From assembly GCA_037127315.1 (NCBI GenBank), contig JBBBDQ010000347.1, forward strand, positions 689,501 through 753,500: a stretch of 64,000 nt of DNA. Reading direction: 5' to 3'. Made by a program: the position numbers and the translations under genes. The notes under the pieces are model-generated. The model searched no databases, was not told the origin of the DNA, and worked only from the letters and a program-made list of their open reading frames with translations. The stretch comes from Ascarosepion bandense. Lineage: Eukaryota > Mollusca > Cephalopoda > Sepiida > Sepiidae. This document shows, one piece after another, positions 1 to 10,908 of this stretch; the first letter of the stretch is position 1, and each line of letters opens with the position of its first letter.

Positions 1-149
1 AATAAAGTATTTTTTATATGTACAAGAGTGGACAAAGTAATCTGACTACATCTAAAGGATTCATCATCAAAAGTTACCCTAAGTCAAGTGCGATCGTCTT
101 TTATCATAAAAGAATTCAGGTTTACTGCGTATGAAATAATAACTCCTTT

Positions 150-470
150 TAGCTACTTCCTTTAAATTTGGGTGAGCTGAGGAAAAATTAGAAAATATAT
201 TCGTGACCCTATTTAAAATTTCTTTGGACCAATGAAATCTAGCCTTCACAGAAATTGGGGGCATACTGAAGAAAAGACGGAAATACATTCTTGAGCCTTT
301 GTGAAACTTCTTTGGATCAATGAAAACGTTGCCATCACTGAGATGCTGAGAAAAGAAAGAAAATAACTTTTCGGGCCTATGTGAAATATATTTGGACCAA
401 TGAAAAACAATCATTCATATAGATTGGCGGGTGAGCTGGGAAAAAGACGAATCTATGCTAAATCATTTGT
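150..470. repeat. Minisatellite, ~80-88 bp unit, about 3.5 copies
   Basis: The core TTTGGAYCAATGAAA recurs at 223, 311 and 391, giving periods of 88 and 80 bp. The sequence before each core (GAG or AGCTGAG followed by AAAAGA) also recurs. The minus strand is open through the array (79-414, 111 codons) and encodes a diverged ~29-residue repeat with FHWSK-like starts. I recognise no domain. I read the open frame as a by-product of a unit length close to a multiple of three, not as a gene. Confidence 0.7.
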
Positions 471-954
471 TTTATATACAATGAGCAAAAACAAAATTAG
501 CAAGAGAAGAGTGTCTGAAGTCATATAAAAGGTTTGTGATTTGTGTTCACGCGTACTGCGTTTAAATTTTTGCAAATGTAATTATTCTTACCAATTATAT
601 TATTCCCACATGCTTTGTAGTCCCACCAAGCACGTGGGACTACAAAGAATTTTCTTTTAACAATGCCAGAAAGCTAAGCACCTCCAATTATCTCTCTTCG
701 ATTACCTTTGAATATAGACGGACGTATATCCCTTCTACAATCAACGAACAGTTTTCTCAAAGCATATTTTTGTCACTGTAGATTATCTTAACATTCACTG
801 AAGATGCTCAATTGATTGATTGATTTGTTTGTTTAACGGCTTATGAATAAACTCATGGATCATTTTATGTCGAAGTTTTTTCTTTGTAGTTTTGAAGGAA
901 CAAAACTATCAGACATGTTATTCTGCTTTCACAATTGTATACATGGTAGACGAT
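471..954. other. Unassigned AT-rich stretch with one perfect hairpin
   Basis: No ORF or recognised repeat. The only structure is an inverted repeat with 14 bp perfect arms (613-626 and 634-647) and a 7-base loop. The arm sequence is CTTTGTAGTCCCAC. Confidence 0.5.
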
Positions 955-1345
955 ACTAAGCTTTTGTGCATATACATGTTGTCTTTGACATTGATGATTA
1001 GAGCTGGTGTTTTATGTTATAGTTTTGTTGGAGTTATATTTTGAAAACTAGTTTCTTTTAAAAATCTGCAAGATATTCTATGGATTATTGCTATAAAGTT
1101 TTTTTTTTCATGTTCGTTGATCTGTTTCGATTTGCGATATATCAAATCAATGGGTTATTTAATACCGAAAACTAAATATTTAAAGCAATTTCATGGCTTC
1201 AGCTAAATATATTTTCAACGTAGTTGTATGCCTCCATCTACAGATGAAATGAATGTTCGTCATTTTGCTGTAAAATATATTGTACGTATTTTACTATAAA
1301 ATATATTGAGGATATTTTGCTTTAAAAGTGAATTGTTGGTCATTT
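955..1345 (+). repeat. Unclassified interspersed repeat, copy 1 (inverted partner of 2095-2448)
   Basis: Reading 955-1345 on the plus strand and 2448-2095 on the minus strand gives the same order of blocks: a TGATTAGAG block, TTATATTTTGAAAA, a GTTGATC block, CGTAGTTGTATGCCT and GTTGGTCATTTTGCT. Small gaps and substitutions separate them. By eye the similarity is roughly 70-80%. The end nearest 1345 carries several imperfect copies of a CATTTTGCTNTAAAATATATT motif. I see no coding capacity and do not recognise the family. Confidence 0.6.
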
Positions 1346-1913
1346 TGCTGTCAAAATGAAATTTTATATTTTCATAGTGTTTTGCTTTTATTTGGGAGTC
1401 ATTCTTTGTTCATTGCTGGAAACCAAATTGTTGCTAACATTCAGAGTCAACGTGAATCTGGGAAAACAGAAATTATGAAGGATTTTCTCGAACCTGAAAA
1501 CCTTTCGACCAAATGCTTTTCTGCTGGATTTGTTTTATTGTCATACTCAGAGCTACAAAATACTCGAAGAAATTTTAGCCAAATGGTAAGAGATTAATAG
1601 TATATAGTGTATGTAACAAAGTCTTACCCAAAAATCAGTGATATTCTACAGTGTCTTTCTGGCAACATATAGCCGAGAATCCTAGAGAAGAAACAGAACT
1701 CGTCAGTTAACCTGTGCCGGTCGCATTTTCATCAACTCTAGTTGCTGTCAGTAAACTTCGGCAGTGACAGCCTGGTTAGGTTATATTAATCTGTAATGGA
1801 TAACGCCAATGGTGCCCACCAGTCAGTCGCCATCGCTTGGTATTATTTCGATTTTGGAAATATTTCGTTTCTTTTATCAGGATCAAGCCTGATTGGTCTG
1901 ATGGATACAATCC
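1346..1913. other. Spacer between inverted repeats, nothing recognised
   Basis: Short ORFs are present (for example 1328-1597 plus), but none has recognisable motifs. The stretch 1740-1830 is slightly richer in G+C, without a feature I can name. Confidence 0.4.
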
Positions 1914-2532
1914 GGTAAGTGGCATACGTGTTACACGCCTGGGTGATCTCGAAATTGACATGACGGTCTCTGCGACATTACTTTCTACGGTAGACTGGTT
2001 GCAAACCAAGGTTAGAGAAACCAAACATTCCTGGTATTTAACCCATATTTTGAGAGTGAAGTGACAGATTCATACCTTTCCCAAGTCTATTTGCACATAA
2101 ATGCATAAAATATATTTTATAGCAAAATGACCAACAATCGATTTTATCTAAAGCTGAAGGCATACAACTACGTTCAAAATATATTTAACTGACGACATAA
2201 AACTGTTCAAATATTTAGATTTTAACATTAAATGAATCATAGAGATTGATAAACCACAAAACGAAAGCGATCAACCAATATAAAAGAAATTTCATGACAT
2301 GAATTCATATAATATCCCAAAGTTTCTTAAATCAAACTGTTTTTCAAAATATAAATTTAACAATAATATATCATAAAAACATATACAGCCTCCTCTAATC
2401 ATTATATCCATGCAAACATGTATATTAAGATAAGCTAGGTCTCATCCAAAGTAAATACAACAAATTCGACTGAAGTTCAAACTCGGCTCTCCAATTTCTC
2501 GCTCGGATATCCATTTTATCACAACGTACATC
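1914..2532 (-). mobile_element. tRNA-derived SINE, split by an inserted repeat
   Basis: The 3' body is at 1914-2094 (GGCATACGTGTTACACGCC and the GGTAGACTGGTTGC block). The tRNA-like head is at 2449-2532. Between them lies about 350 bp that belongs to the unclassified repeat also seen at 955-1345. Removing the insert restores the usual order, body to CACATAAATGC to GTAAATAC to head. The SINE is therefore older than the inserted repeat. The copy is diverged and has no coding function. Confidence 0.65.
2095..2448 (-). repeat. Unclassified interspersed repeat, copy 2, inserted in a SINE
   Basis: This is the reverse-complement partner of 955-1345. It interrupts the SINE at 1914-2532, so it moved or was copied after the SINE. 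The borders are soft: a short TAAAT-like motif occurs on both sides, but I cannot fix a target-site duplication. No ORF and no clear terminal motif. It could be a non-autonomous DNA element, or two copies could have come together by rearrangement. Confidence 0.55.
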
Positions 2533-3165
2533 CACTGATCGATTACAGTCAAAAAGAAAAATTTATTCATTTCTCATCTGAAGTTATTATTAAATAAAGA
2601 AATTGATCATTTAAATTTCTTGGATTCACCATCAGACAGTTTTGAGAGGCTCGAGGTTTCAGTTTTATCTTGTCTGTAATACATAATGTTATTTTCAAAA
2701 TATTTCCTGAAAAAGACAAATACATAAAATCTCATAAAAACGTATAAGAGTTTATTATAATTTAAAAGTTGAAAATATTTAGCTTTGGTCCATGACCAAT
2801 TCTTATATTCTGAAACTATGTACTTTCAGATTATCTACAGACTATACAACTTGCAGATTATTACAAATAAAGCGGAATGTTCGTTTGCGAAGTTCACTCT
2901 GCTCAGTCAAGAAACCTTGAAATCCTGTGGCGTTCCCAGTCGTATCCTGACGTTACTGCATAGATGTTATTAACGAAAGTACGATTACTTTTCCGTACTC
3001 ATTTTCATTTTAAGAAGGACTGGTTGGGCAGGGATGATAAATAAATTCATACCTTTCTGAGATCATTTGTATAAAATTGAACGCAACAACTTCACCTAAT
3101 ATTTGAAATCCATATGCTAATGATAAACCGCATTGATAATCTGTAGAAAAACCGTATATTGTAAT
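2533..3165. other. Unassigned AT-rich stretch
   Basis: No supported feature. The segment 3035-3115 faintly resembles a SINE body but is too diverged to call. Confidence 0.4.
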
Positions 3166-3167
3166 TG

Positions 3168-3228
<61 letters not shown>

Positions 3229-3242
3229 GTACAGTCAGTGAA

Positions 3243-3292
<50 letters not shown>

Positions 3293-3306
3293 GTTCAGTC
3301 AGTGAA

Positions 3307-3368
<62 letters not shown>

Positions 3369-3408
3369 GTTCAGTCAGTGAATATCTATCTATCTATCTA
3401 TCTATCTG

Positions 3409-3452
<44 letters not shown>

Positions 3453-3466
3453 GTTCAGTCAGTGAA

Positions 3467-3504
<38 letters not shown>

Positions 3505-3518
3505 GTTCAGTCAGTGAA

Positions 3519-3552
<34 letters not shown>

Positions 3553-3584
3553 GTTCAGTCAGTGAATATCTATCTATCTATCTA

Positions 3585-3632
<48 letters not shown>
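3166..3632. repeat. Composite (ATCT)n array with a recurring 17 bp spacer, then (TA)n
   Basis: Blocks of (ATCT)n are separated by the same spacer, TAGTWCAGTCAGTGAAT. It starts at 3228, 3291, 3368, 3451, 3504 and 3551, so the spacing runs 63, 77, 83, 53 and 47 bp. The array passes directly into (TA)n at about 3586-3632. The YLSI-rich ORFs here are translations of the microsatellite and are not genes. Confidence 0.9.
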
Positions 3633-3636
<4 letters not shown>

Positions 3637-3844
3637 TACGTATTTAAGCAACACCCCTTCTTTTAGGCATGCGCCGTTAAAAACAGCAGAAAATGTGGTC
3701 ATGTTTTTTTGTATATAATTTTCATATGTTCTTAAATTGTTTCTTCCCAGGACATGAATTATATAAACATTTCCCCAATGGTTTTTAGACAAGTTTATTT
3801 CACTAAACATTTAGGTAATGTCAAAGATTAATTCTCATTTAATC

Positions 3845-3908
<64 letters not shown>

Positions 3909-5095
3909 ATTATAGTATATTACAGAAAATGGGAAACATCAAATCTTGTAGTTTCTAATAATAATAACACTATAAAACTAAACTAACGATGACTAATATA
4001 GTGCATGAACTTCAATGCCGTGTACAAGATTGTGTCTCTTGTCATAAATCAATTACCTATATTGGCCATACTACCTGAGTAGACGCCTTACATGACACAT
4101 CTAGAAATAATATTGCAATAAAAAACACATATTAAATTATTAGTTTTGAAAGTTTTTTCAAAAATAGACAGACACTCTCACGATGCTCAGCCCCTCGCAT
4201 CACGTGACAGCTTTAAAGAACTCTCTATTTCAAAAACAAAACAAAAAGACAAACAAACTAAAAACAGAAAAAATTACGTTACAGTCAAATATAAGTGCAT
4301 AACAACACCGGAAAATGAGATTCTTGTAAATGGCATGTGAAGAAGCTGAAAGCGCCTGGAAAGTCAAAAATTATGGAACATTTTTATATTCTTTATCTGC
4401 AACAAAAAAAAGAAGCCTATTTCTCTTGTAACTTATAAACTATGTGATTTCACCTTGGTTAAACTCTGGACTCAGTTTCATGTTAACCTGTTTTCTAAGT
4501 TTTATTGATTCTTCTGAGACACAAAAAAGCATTTATAGATAAGTTGCCTCTCTTGTACCGTTTACTAAAAAAAAGTAAATGATTCGCCAAATAACGTTTC
4601 CCAAGACTCCGGTTCTTTTCCTCTTCAGGACAATTTGGCGCCAAACAATACAATTTGGTGCGCAATAACATTCGACCACATATCAACCGCACGCTTCATA
4701 CATTCCACAAACCTACTATTTCAGAAACCAGTAACTTGACACCGCATTCTTTCTTCATCCTGTCGGTTTATTATTAAATAAACTTATATAGGGTCATGCC
4801 TTTCATACATCATACGTGTTTTCCCATTCTTTACCGTTGCTAATCTTGTCAAGAACTGTTGATCTCCAAAAAGAGTATCAACTACGCTAGTACATGGAAG
4901 TCTGCTGGTCTGACACAAGGCCATACAATAGAAACCACATTAGGAGACCAGACTTCTACTAAATTTTCCTTGTAATTCGTTTTAACGAAACATGTTTAAA
5001 TGAAACATTACTGCACTTATCTACACTAATGATAATGTCATTAAGATTATTAGACTTTACATAAAAAATAGACAAAATTCGTCTATATTATTTAG

Positions 5096-5097
<2 letters not shown>
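3633..5097. other. Unassigned stretch with one (TA)n array
   Basis: Holds (TA)n at about 3850-3900 and no supported gene. The last ~110 bp (4985-5097) resemble the right end of the (TA)n-bounded TIR elements at 6243-6550 and 14968-15454: a CATTAAG...AGAC block and an AATAGACAAAATTCGTCTAT-like end. It may be a one-ended remnant of that family. Confidence 0.4.

Positions 5098-5150
<53 letters not shown>
5098..5150. repeat. (TA)n microsatellite
   Basis: About 25 uninterrupted TA units directly after the TIR-like end TCTATATTATTTAGTAATA. Confidence 0.9.
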
Positions 5151-5153
<3 letters not shown>

Positions 5154-5930
5154 CGTATTTGTGCAACAATCACTCTTTTAAAATGGCAGACAAGGTATTA
5201 TTATGTTTTCATATAATTTTTCATGTTTTTCACAATTCTCTTCATGTGTAAATTTTATGCTTATATATGGGAACTTAGCATACATGAGACTATATGCATA
5301 AACTTTCCACTTGTTTATTTATAAGTAACACAAAATTAATTCTTGATAATGGCTAAAAGTAAAGACGAAAGGGCTCGAAAGTACAAAAGCTTTTCGCAAT
5401 TCTTATATAATTTGAGTTTCGAAAATAAAAAAAATTATACGCACGCATGAACAATTATATAAAAATCTTCATGATATTACTGGCATTAACAGCCATATTT
5501 AATTTTTTTACTTTTAACATTATTATGATAAAAATTCATGTCGGCTAATGCCAATTTCGTAGGTTTCCGTATAATTTCGTTTAGATTCAATACAATCTGA
5601 GCAGATATTAATCGTTTGATAAAATGAATCTGGAGCATGACTTTATAAATGTAAAATGAATCTTATCTACGTTGAAATCTTTAGTGGATCGATCGGTAAG
5701 ACAAGTCTGATCTTCAAAACGGCATCTCCCCGGTGGTGGGAAAATGCAGGTACGATTGCTGCCGAAAAAGAGGTATTGTCCCAACGATTTCTCAAACAAT
5801 AAAGGCCAGTGAAAATAAAATACGAGTATCCTTTGAATAAACATTTAAATATGTCGGCTAAAACAAGTTTCTTAAATTTCCGTGTAAAAACCGATTTATA
5901 TATAACGGTGATATAAAACTACTCGTCTCC

Positions 5931-5931
<1 letters not shown>
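5151..5931. other. Unassigned AT-rich stretch
   Basis: No supported gene. The 78-codon minus ORF at 5608-5844 has no recognisable motif. Confidence 0.4.
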
Positions 5932-5981
<50 letters not shown>

Positions 5982-6054
5982 TTACTTACTTCTTTAAGGA
6001 AAATGTATATTTATATATGCAATTTTCCTTAAAAAGTACTGATAAGTTTCTGCG

Positions 6055-6089
<35 letters not shown>

Positions 6090-6208
6090 TTTTTTCCCTT
6101 CTTCGTAGATTCATGGAAGGTTTTCGACACGAGTAAAGTTATAATCTCATTTATATGTATATATATAAACAGAGATCAGGAGATTTAAATAATAGTTATA
6201 CATGAATT

Positions 6209-6247
<39 letters not shown>

Positions 6248-6546
6248 TAATGCAGGTTTCATTGAATAATATAGACGAGTTCTGTCTATTAATTTTGTGT
6301 AGGATCCGTTCATACCGTCTGATATACGTGATGGTGATATCGTTGAAAGACAACAAAAAATCACAGTAATTGTTGATTTTTTTATCGGGTCTAAGATTTC
6401 GGCTCACATAAGTCCATTATCAAAGAGTAAATATTAACACACAGTAAACATAGAACATTTAAGCTATTAACAATAAAGAGAATTAAATTGAAAATATGAG
6501 TCAAAATATAAAATTAATAGACAGAACTTGTCTATATTATTCAATG

Positions 6547-6589
<43 letters not shown>

Positions 6590-6637
6590 TCTTAATATAG
6601 ATATAGTTATATAGTTATATAGTTATATAGATATCTC

Positions 6638-6671
<34 letters not shown>

Positions 6672-6791
6672 AGAGATCAGGAGATTTAAATAATAGTTAT
6701 ACATAAATTTGTATATATATATATATATATCGTTTTTTCCCTTCTTCGTAGATTCATGGAAGGTTTTCGACACGAGTAAAGTTATAATCTC

Positions 6792-6850
<59 letters not shown>

Positions 6851-6860
6851 TGTTAATTTA
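5932..6860. repeat. Mosaic of (TA)n arrays with duplicated blocks A and B
   Basis: At least seven (TA)n runs occur here (about 5932-5979, 6059-6087, 6211-6246, 6549-6588, 6643-6668, 6715-6731 and 6797-6848). Block A (starting TCGTTTTTTCCCTTCTTCG) occurs at 6088 and 6731. Block B (starting AAACAGAGATCAGGAG) occurs at 6168 and 6669. The order is A-TA-B first and B-TA-A second. A third block (GGTNTTAATNTAGATATAG) follows TA runs at 6589 and 6849. The pattern fits repeated exchange or slippage through (TA)n. Near 5993-6038 there is also an imperfect palindrome (TTTAAGGAAAAT and its complement). Confidence 0.75.
6243..6550. mobile_element. (TA)n-bounded element with ~45 bp terminal inverted repeats
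   Basis: The left end (about 6246-6298) and the right end (about 6506-6548) are inverted copies around TGAATAATATAGACRAGTTC. Each end abuts a (TA)n run. The length is about 305 bp with no ORF. On the minus strand, 6365-6424 carries the cassette TTGATAATGG, a hairpin (GG-a-CU paired with AGCC) and GAAA. It resembles a decayed hammerhead core and is shared with the element at 14968-15454. This looks like a non-autonomous element that targets or carries (TA)n. The family name is unknown to me. Confidence 0.55.
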
Positions 6861-7514
6861 GATATAGTTAGATAAACATTCACGGATAGACCGAGTACAA
6901 TTCATGTCCATCTAAATTAATTTATCGTATTCATCCTATTGAATCAATACCCGCGGTTAAATCTATTATAACGCATATTTATAGCGACAAATTCAATCTA
7001 CTTTTCCTGATCATCACTTTCCCAGAGGCGACCAAAATAAAATCACCAGTCACAACTGACAGTCCAGCCAGTATGCAGTGAGGCAATGAATTCCGGTAGT
7101 AAAGCCATTGTCACCTTTCATCTCGGCTAAGCGGGAGGTACAATGCAAAGTGCAATTTCTTGCGTACACAAAACATAGGATTTTCCACAAGCATCTATAT
7201 ATAGGCGGTTATAATCAATTTGTACAAAGATGCGAGGATCTATTCTTAGGTTGTCTGTCATGATTAAAGGGCGGGTAATTAAGATAACAAAAGATATTCC
7301 TCATTTGAATGTATTTGTTGTTTTTTTTTTCTTTTCAGAATTAGGTGATATAGCTAGGGAAATTTTACCCTTTTAATATTGATATAACAATTATTTGATG
7401 TGATATTTTGAAGATTATCAATCCTTTGCAGTTTATTTAAATCCAGAAAATATTTTGGGATTGTAAGATTTGGTGGTTGGGAGAAGAATAATGGTTTTAG
7501 TGATACAAGACTAT
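6861..7514. other. Unassigned stretch
   Basis: No supported feature. The segment 7130-7165 shares a short block (GCGGG...CAAAGTGCAAT) with 22190-22225. The meaning is unclear. Confidence 0.35.
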
Positions 7515-7670
7515 CTAATTAACCCATAGCTGGGAGAACGAGATGTAGACTCATACCTTTCCTAAGAGTATTACAATATAACGTCAGTGAATATAACGAA
7601 TTTAACTCGAATTGAAATTCAGCTCTCTGATTAATAATTCCGTGTCATTATCCATTACACTAACAATACA
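7515..7670 (-). mobile_element. SINE fragment (head and mid-body), diverged
   Basis: The order AACCCATAGCTGG, ACTCATACCTTTCC, GTCAGTGAATATAACGAATT, GAAATTCAGCTC and TATCCATTACAC matches the minus-strand reading of the ~310 bp SINE from mid-body to tRNA-like head. The 3' body and tail are missing. Confidence 0.6.
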
Positions 7671-7788
7671 TAGTAAATTACATCAATTTCCAAGTGGTCA
7701 TTTATCTAAGTACTGACCAGTCTCGACGTTGTTTAACTTTCATTAACGCAAGTGAACCAATGTTTTAACCTCATATGGCCGTAAATCC

Positions 7789-7832
<44 letters not shown>

Positions 7833-7887
7833 GAGAGAGAAAGAAATAGTGGGGAATACAAACAGACAGAAAGACAGTGGCATTTAC

Positions 7888-7942
<55 letters not shown>

Positions 7943-8027
7943 ATATGTGTATGTGTGTATGTGTGTATGCGTGTGCGCGCGAACGTGTGTGTATGGCATT
8001 ACGCTTGTAAAACCTAAAGCTATTTAG

Positions 8028-8075
<48 letters not shown>

Positions 8076-8254
8076 AAAGAGAGATGAATGGATGGGCTCA
8101 ATGCGGTGTAACATAGCAAAAAGTATGTATTAATAAATGTAAATATTATCCTAGGTGCATATTAAAAAAGTTTAGTTCGCAATATACATATGATGATTGC
8201 ATAACACGTGAAACTACGAAGCTAGCTTAAAATCTAGGATAATATGTATATTTG

Positions 8255-8297
<43 letters not shown>

Positions 8298-8327
8298 GTT
8301 TGATTTTCATTTTGCTTGCTTGTGGTT
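7671..8327. repeat. Microsatellite cluster: (GA)n, (TA)n, (TG)n
   Basis: (GA)n at about 7793-7830, (TA)n at 7890-7939, a (TG/TA)-rich run to about 7995, (TA)n at 8030-8073 and (TA)n at 8259-8294. The YIYIY and SLSLS ORFs here are repeat translations. Confidence 0.85.
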
Positions 8328-8985
8328 GTCAGTTTTGGCTCATCTTTTTACTGATAACCATGCATTCAGTTTTCTTATAGTTTATTTGTAGTCATTTCTT
8401 TCTGTTTTCTTTATTTAACTTGCGTATTTTTCCTTGTCTCCTATCACCACTGTATAATTTCTGTTTCTTATATTGTTCAGATTGTGACTGCCGATGGTGA
8501 ATTTTAGCAAATCTTCTACGGCTTTCAGAATAGTCTGTACAAGTTGAAGAGATCCAGTGAAAAAAAAACATCCTTGTCTTACACTCCTCTCTTGTATGTG
8601 TATATCTGCTGAACTCGTTTCCTGTTCATATGCAGGCCGTTTCCTGCTAGTAGAGTGTCTTGATTGCTCTAATGTCTTTCCCAAATATGTCTAGGTTGCT
8701 GAGCATTTGTATCAAATCTAATGGCTTTCTGTAATCTATAAAACACAAGTACAGTTTCTTCTTCATTTGTATTGCCCGTTCTGACTGCATTCTAAGCAAA
8801 AATATCACGTTCCTTGCTCCAGTGTCTTTTATGAATCCGTACTGTTTTTGTCCTGTATCTGGCCTGATTCTGCTCTATTCCTCAGAATTCGGATGATAAG
8901 ATTTGTTATGTGAAAGGCGCTGGTCACTCATAGGGATTTACTTTTCAATCACCTTGTATATTGAAAATAAATCTTTTTGAATATG
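8328..8985 (-). mobile_element. LINE-R fragment: reverse transcriptase region, broken
   Basis: The minus strand encodes pieces of a non-LTR retrotransposon reverse transcriptase. There is an IYTYKRGVRQGC stretch (the GVRQGC motif of the RT fingers/palm) and, upstream of it, a segment equivalent to the YAKAFD region seen in the copy at 60255-61290. The nucleotide sequence aligns with 60260-60760. Frameshifts and stops interrupt it, and the catalytic YADD box is not seen. Known role of the family: target-primed reverse transcription in the nucleus. This copy cannot make a working enzyme. Confidence 0.65.
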
Positions 8986-9916
8986 TTTTTGTTATAATAG
9001 TCTGAAACTATCTTCAGCCAGTAAAATAAAGAATGTGATTATTTTGCTGTCAAGAATAATTGTTTCCATGTAGAGGAATTTCATTATTCCCTACGATTTT
9101 ATCCGTTTCCTGTTCTTAATGTATTTCGCATTTCGAAAATGAGTATTTCTCCATTATGCAAATCCATTAACGCTTGTAATGGAAACTTTATTTTCTTAAG
9201 ATAAATATTTATTTTAAAAGTTAAAAAAAAAACAATTGTCAATATTTCTGAAATGAGGTGTTATAATTATTTACAATATTGACATTGTTCGAGCTGTTGT
9301 TCTCATCTTCGTTGCCATATTCACGACATTTCGGCTGTTGTAAGACCCGAACTTCTTCACTTGACTAAAATTTCAAACTGAATACTTTATTTCATGCAAC
9401 GGCCTGGATTGTTATCGTTCAAGGTATCACGCCTCTTCTGGATGTTTCAGTATCAATTATCTCTCTTTTTAACTCTCTAATTCTTTGTTCATCTCTCCTG
9501 TAGGTAGGTATTTGGGTCAAGTCAATGCATTCGACGAACGCGTTTGTTCACTGTCCCATGTATTAACTCAATTGAAGAATATGTCAAAGAAGATTAAAAC
9601 AACATTTCGAACAATGTAACTAGTGTAAATAAAGAAAAAACAATTTCGCCTATCCAACTGAAAGTGAATTCTCCCACGAAAATAGCCTGCTTTGATCGCT
9701 TATTGAAACTTACACTAAATCCAAAACACAGGTGAAATATATGCAATCCATCGCTGAAGTTACTGCATAAATGACTTGTATAATTCCTGTTATGTTTCAT
9801 CTTTGTTAGAGGAAGATCTAGCTTACTTATCTTTAAACACACACACATATATTCTAAATAATTATATATATATATGTATATATATATATATTAATTATTA
9901 CTTTAGAACTTGTGTA
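8986..9916. other. Unassigned AT-rich stretch
   Basis: No supported gene. Short ORFs overlapping on both strands around 9594-9976 have no family motif. A short (TA)-rich run lies at about 9863-9891, just before the ribozyme. Confidence 0.4.
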
Positions 9917-9978
9917 AACTACTACAAAATGGTACATTTTGTTTCGACATTCAAAGAGCAATGTCTCATCAGGTAGTT
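9917..9978 (-). ncRNA. Type I hammerhead self-cleaving ribozyme, complete consensus
   Basis: Read on the minus strand: stem I 5' strand ACUAC (9977-9973), core CUGAUGA (9972-9966), stem II GACAUU/AAUGUC (9965-9960 and 9951-9946) with an 8-base loop, core GAA (9945-9943), stem III of 8 bp (9942-9935 and 9931-9924) with a 3-base loop, cleavage-site A (9923), then stem I 3' strand GUAGU (9922-9918), which pairs perfectly with ACUAC. One more A-U pair extends stem I. The cleavage triplet is GUA, an accepted NUH. Every invariant core base is present. Hammerheads of this type are known in Penelope-like elements and in animal retrozymes, so mobile-element origin is the likely context. Self-cleavage is predicted, not shown. 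Confidence 0.85.
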
Positions 9979-10251
9979 AATAATGATGGCAATAAAAGCT
10001 TGATTGAAAATAAATAAAAAAAACGCCACTTATTATTACTTTCGGAATTTTTTTTCGTACATGGTAAAAAGATATTAAAAAGGAGAAAAAAGAGGGAAGA
10101 AAAGATCAGAAAAAGATGAGAAATCAAGAAAACGAAAACGAAAAAGCAAAGAGAAAGATTTCTCATATTTTTCCTGTTGATTGTGTATTAAACGTCGAAG
10201 ATATTAAGTTGCAGTATGAGATTATTAATGTTATTTTATTATTATAAAATT

Positions 10252-10282
<31 letters not shown>

Positions 10283-10513
10283 GCTCTACTTTCGAATTGA
10301 GCACTTTTTAAATACCTAACCGTAAATACCTAACCGTGAAACGTACTTTCATTAGTATTAATCCGAAAAATGATAAAATGAAGAAAAAACAAATAGGAAA
10401 TGAATCTCAATCTAACATCATTCACATCTTTCTCTTGATCTGTGAAGAAGCATTAATGCAACTGAAACATGTTAGATTGGAAGACCTTCCCTATTTATTT
10501 TATCATATATATA
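9979..10513. other. Unassigned stretch, one (TA)n run
   Basis: (TA)n at about 10255-10281. A purine-rich run lies at 10070-10160. The short ORFs have no motif. Confidence 0.4.
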
Positions 10514-10908
10514 TACTACCAGCCATAATTATTAGGCAACCCCAGTGTTTTAAAAAATGATGTATTTCATACTATTTTTTAGTATCTATTGCCAAGTGAA
10601 TAATTGTAAATGAAAATAGAATAGTTCTTTTGGCAATACTGCACAATAACATGTGCATCAAATGAATTCATAAATATTTAATAATTACCTATATTGCAGT
10701 TTCGTCAATGAAAGAATGAAGAAGATTTAGGTTGATTCGGATGTGTTTATCTTTGCTTCCCTGACTTGTAAATTTATGCAAAATAACAATAATAAAAGCA
10801 AATTCTATTTTCTTTTAGAATTATCCACTTGGCAATACATATTAAAAATAGAATGAAATACAGAATTTCTTTTTGAAAACTGGTGTGGACTAATAATTAT
10901 GGCAGGTA

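Noticed and set aside
3302..3647. [12 protein letters not shown] ORFs
   Set aside because: They are translations of (ATCT)n and (TA)n repeats. The same applies to the YIYIY, CVCVC, HTHTH, LLLL, NNNN and SSSS frames elsewhere.
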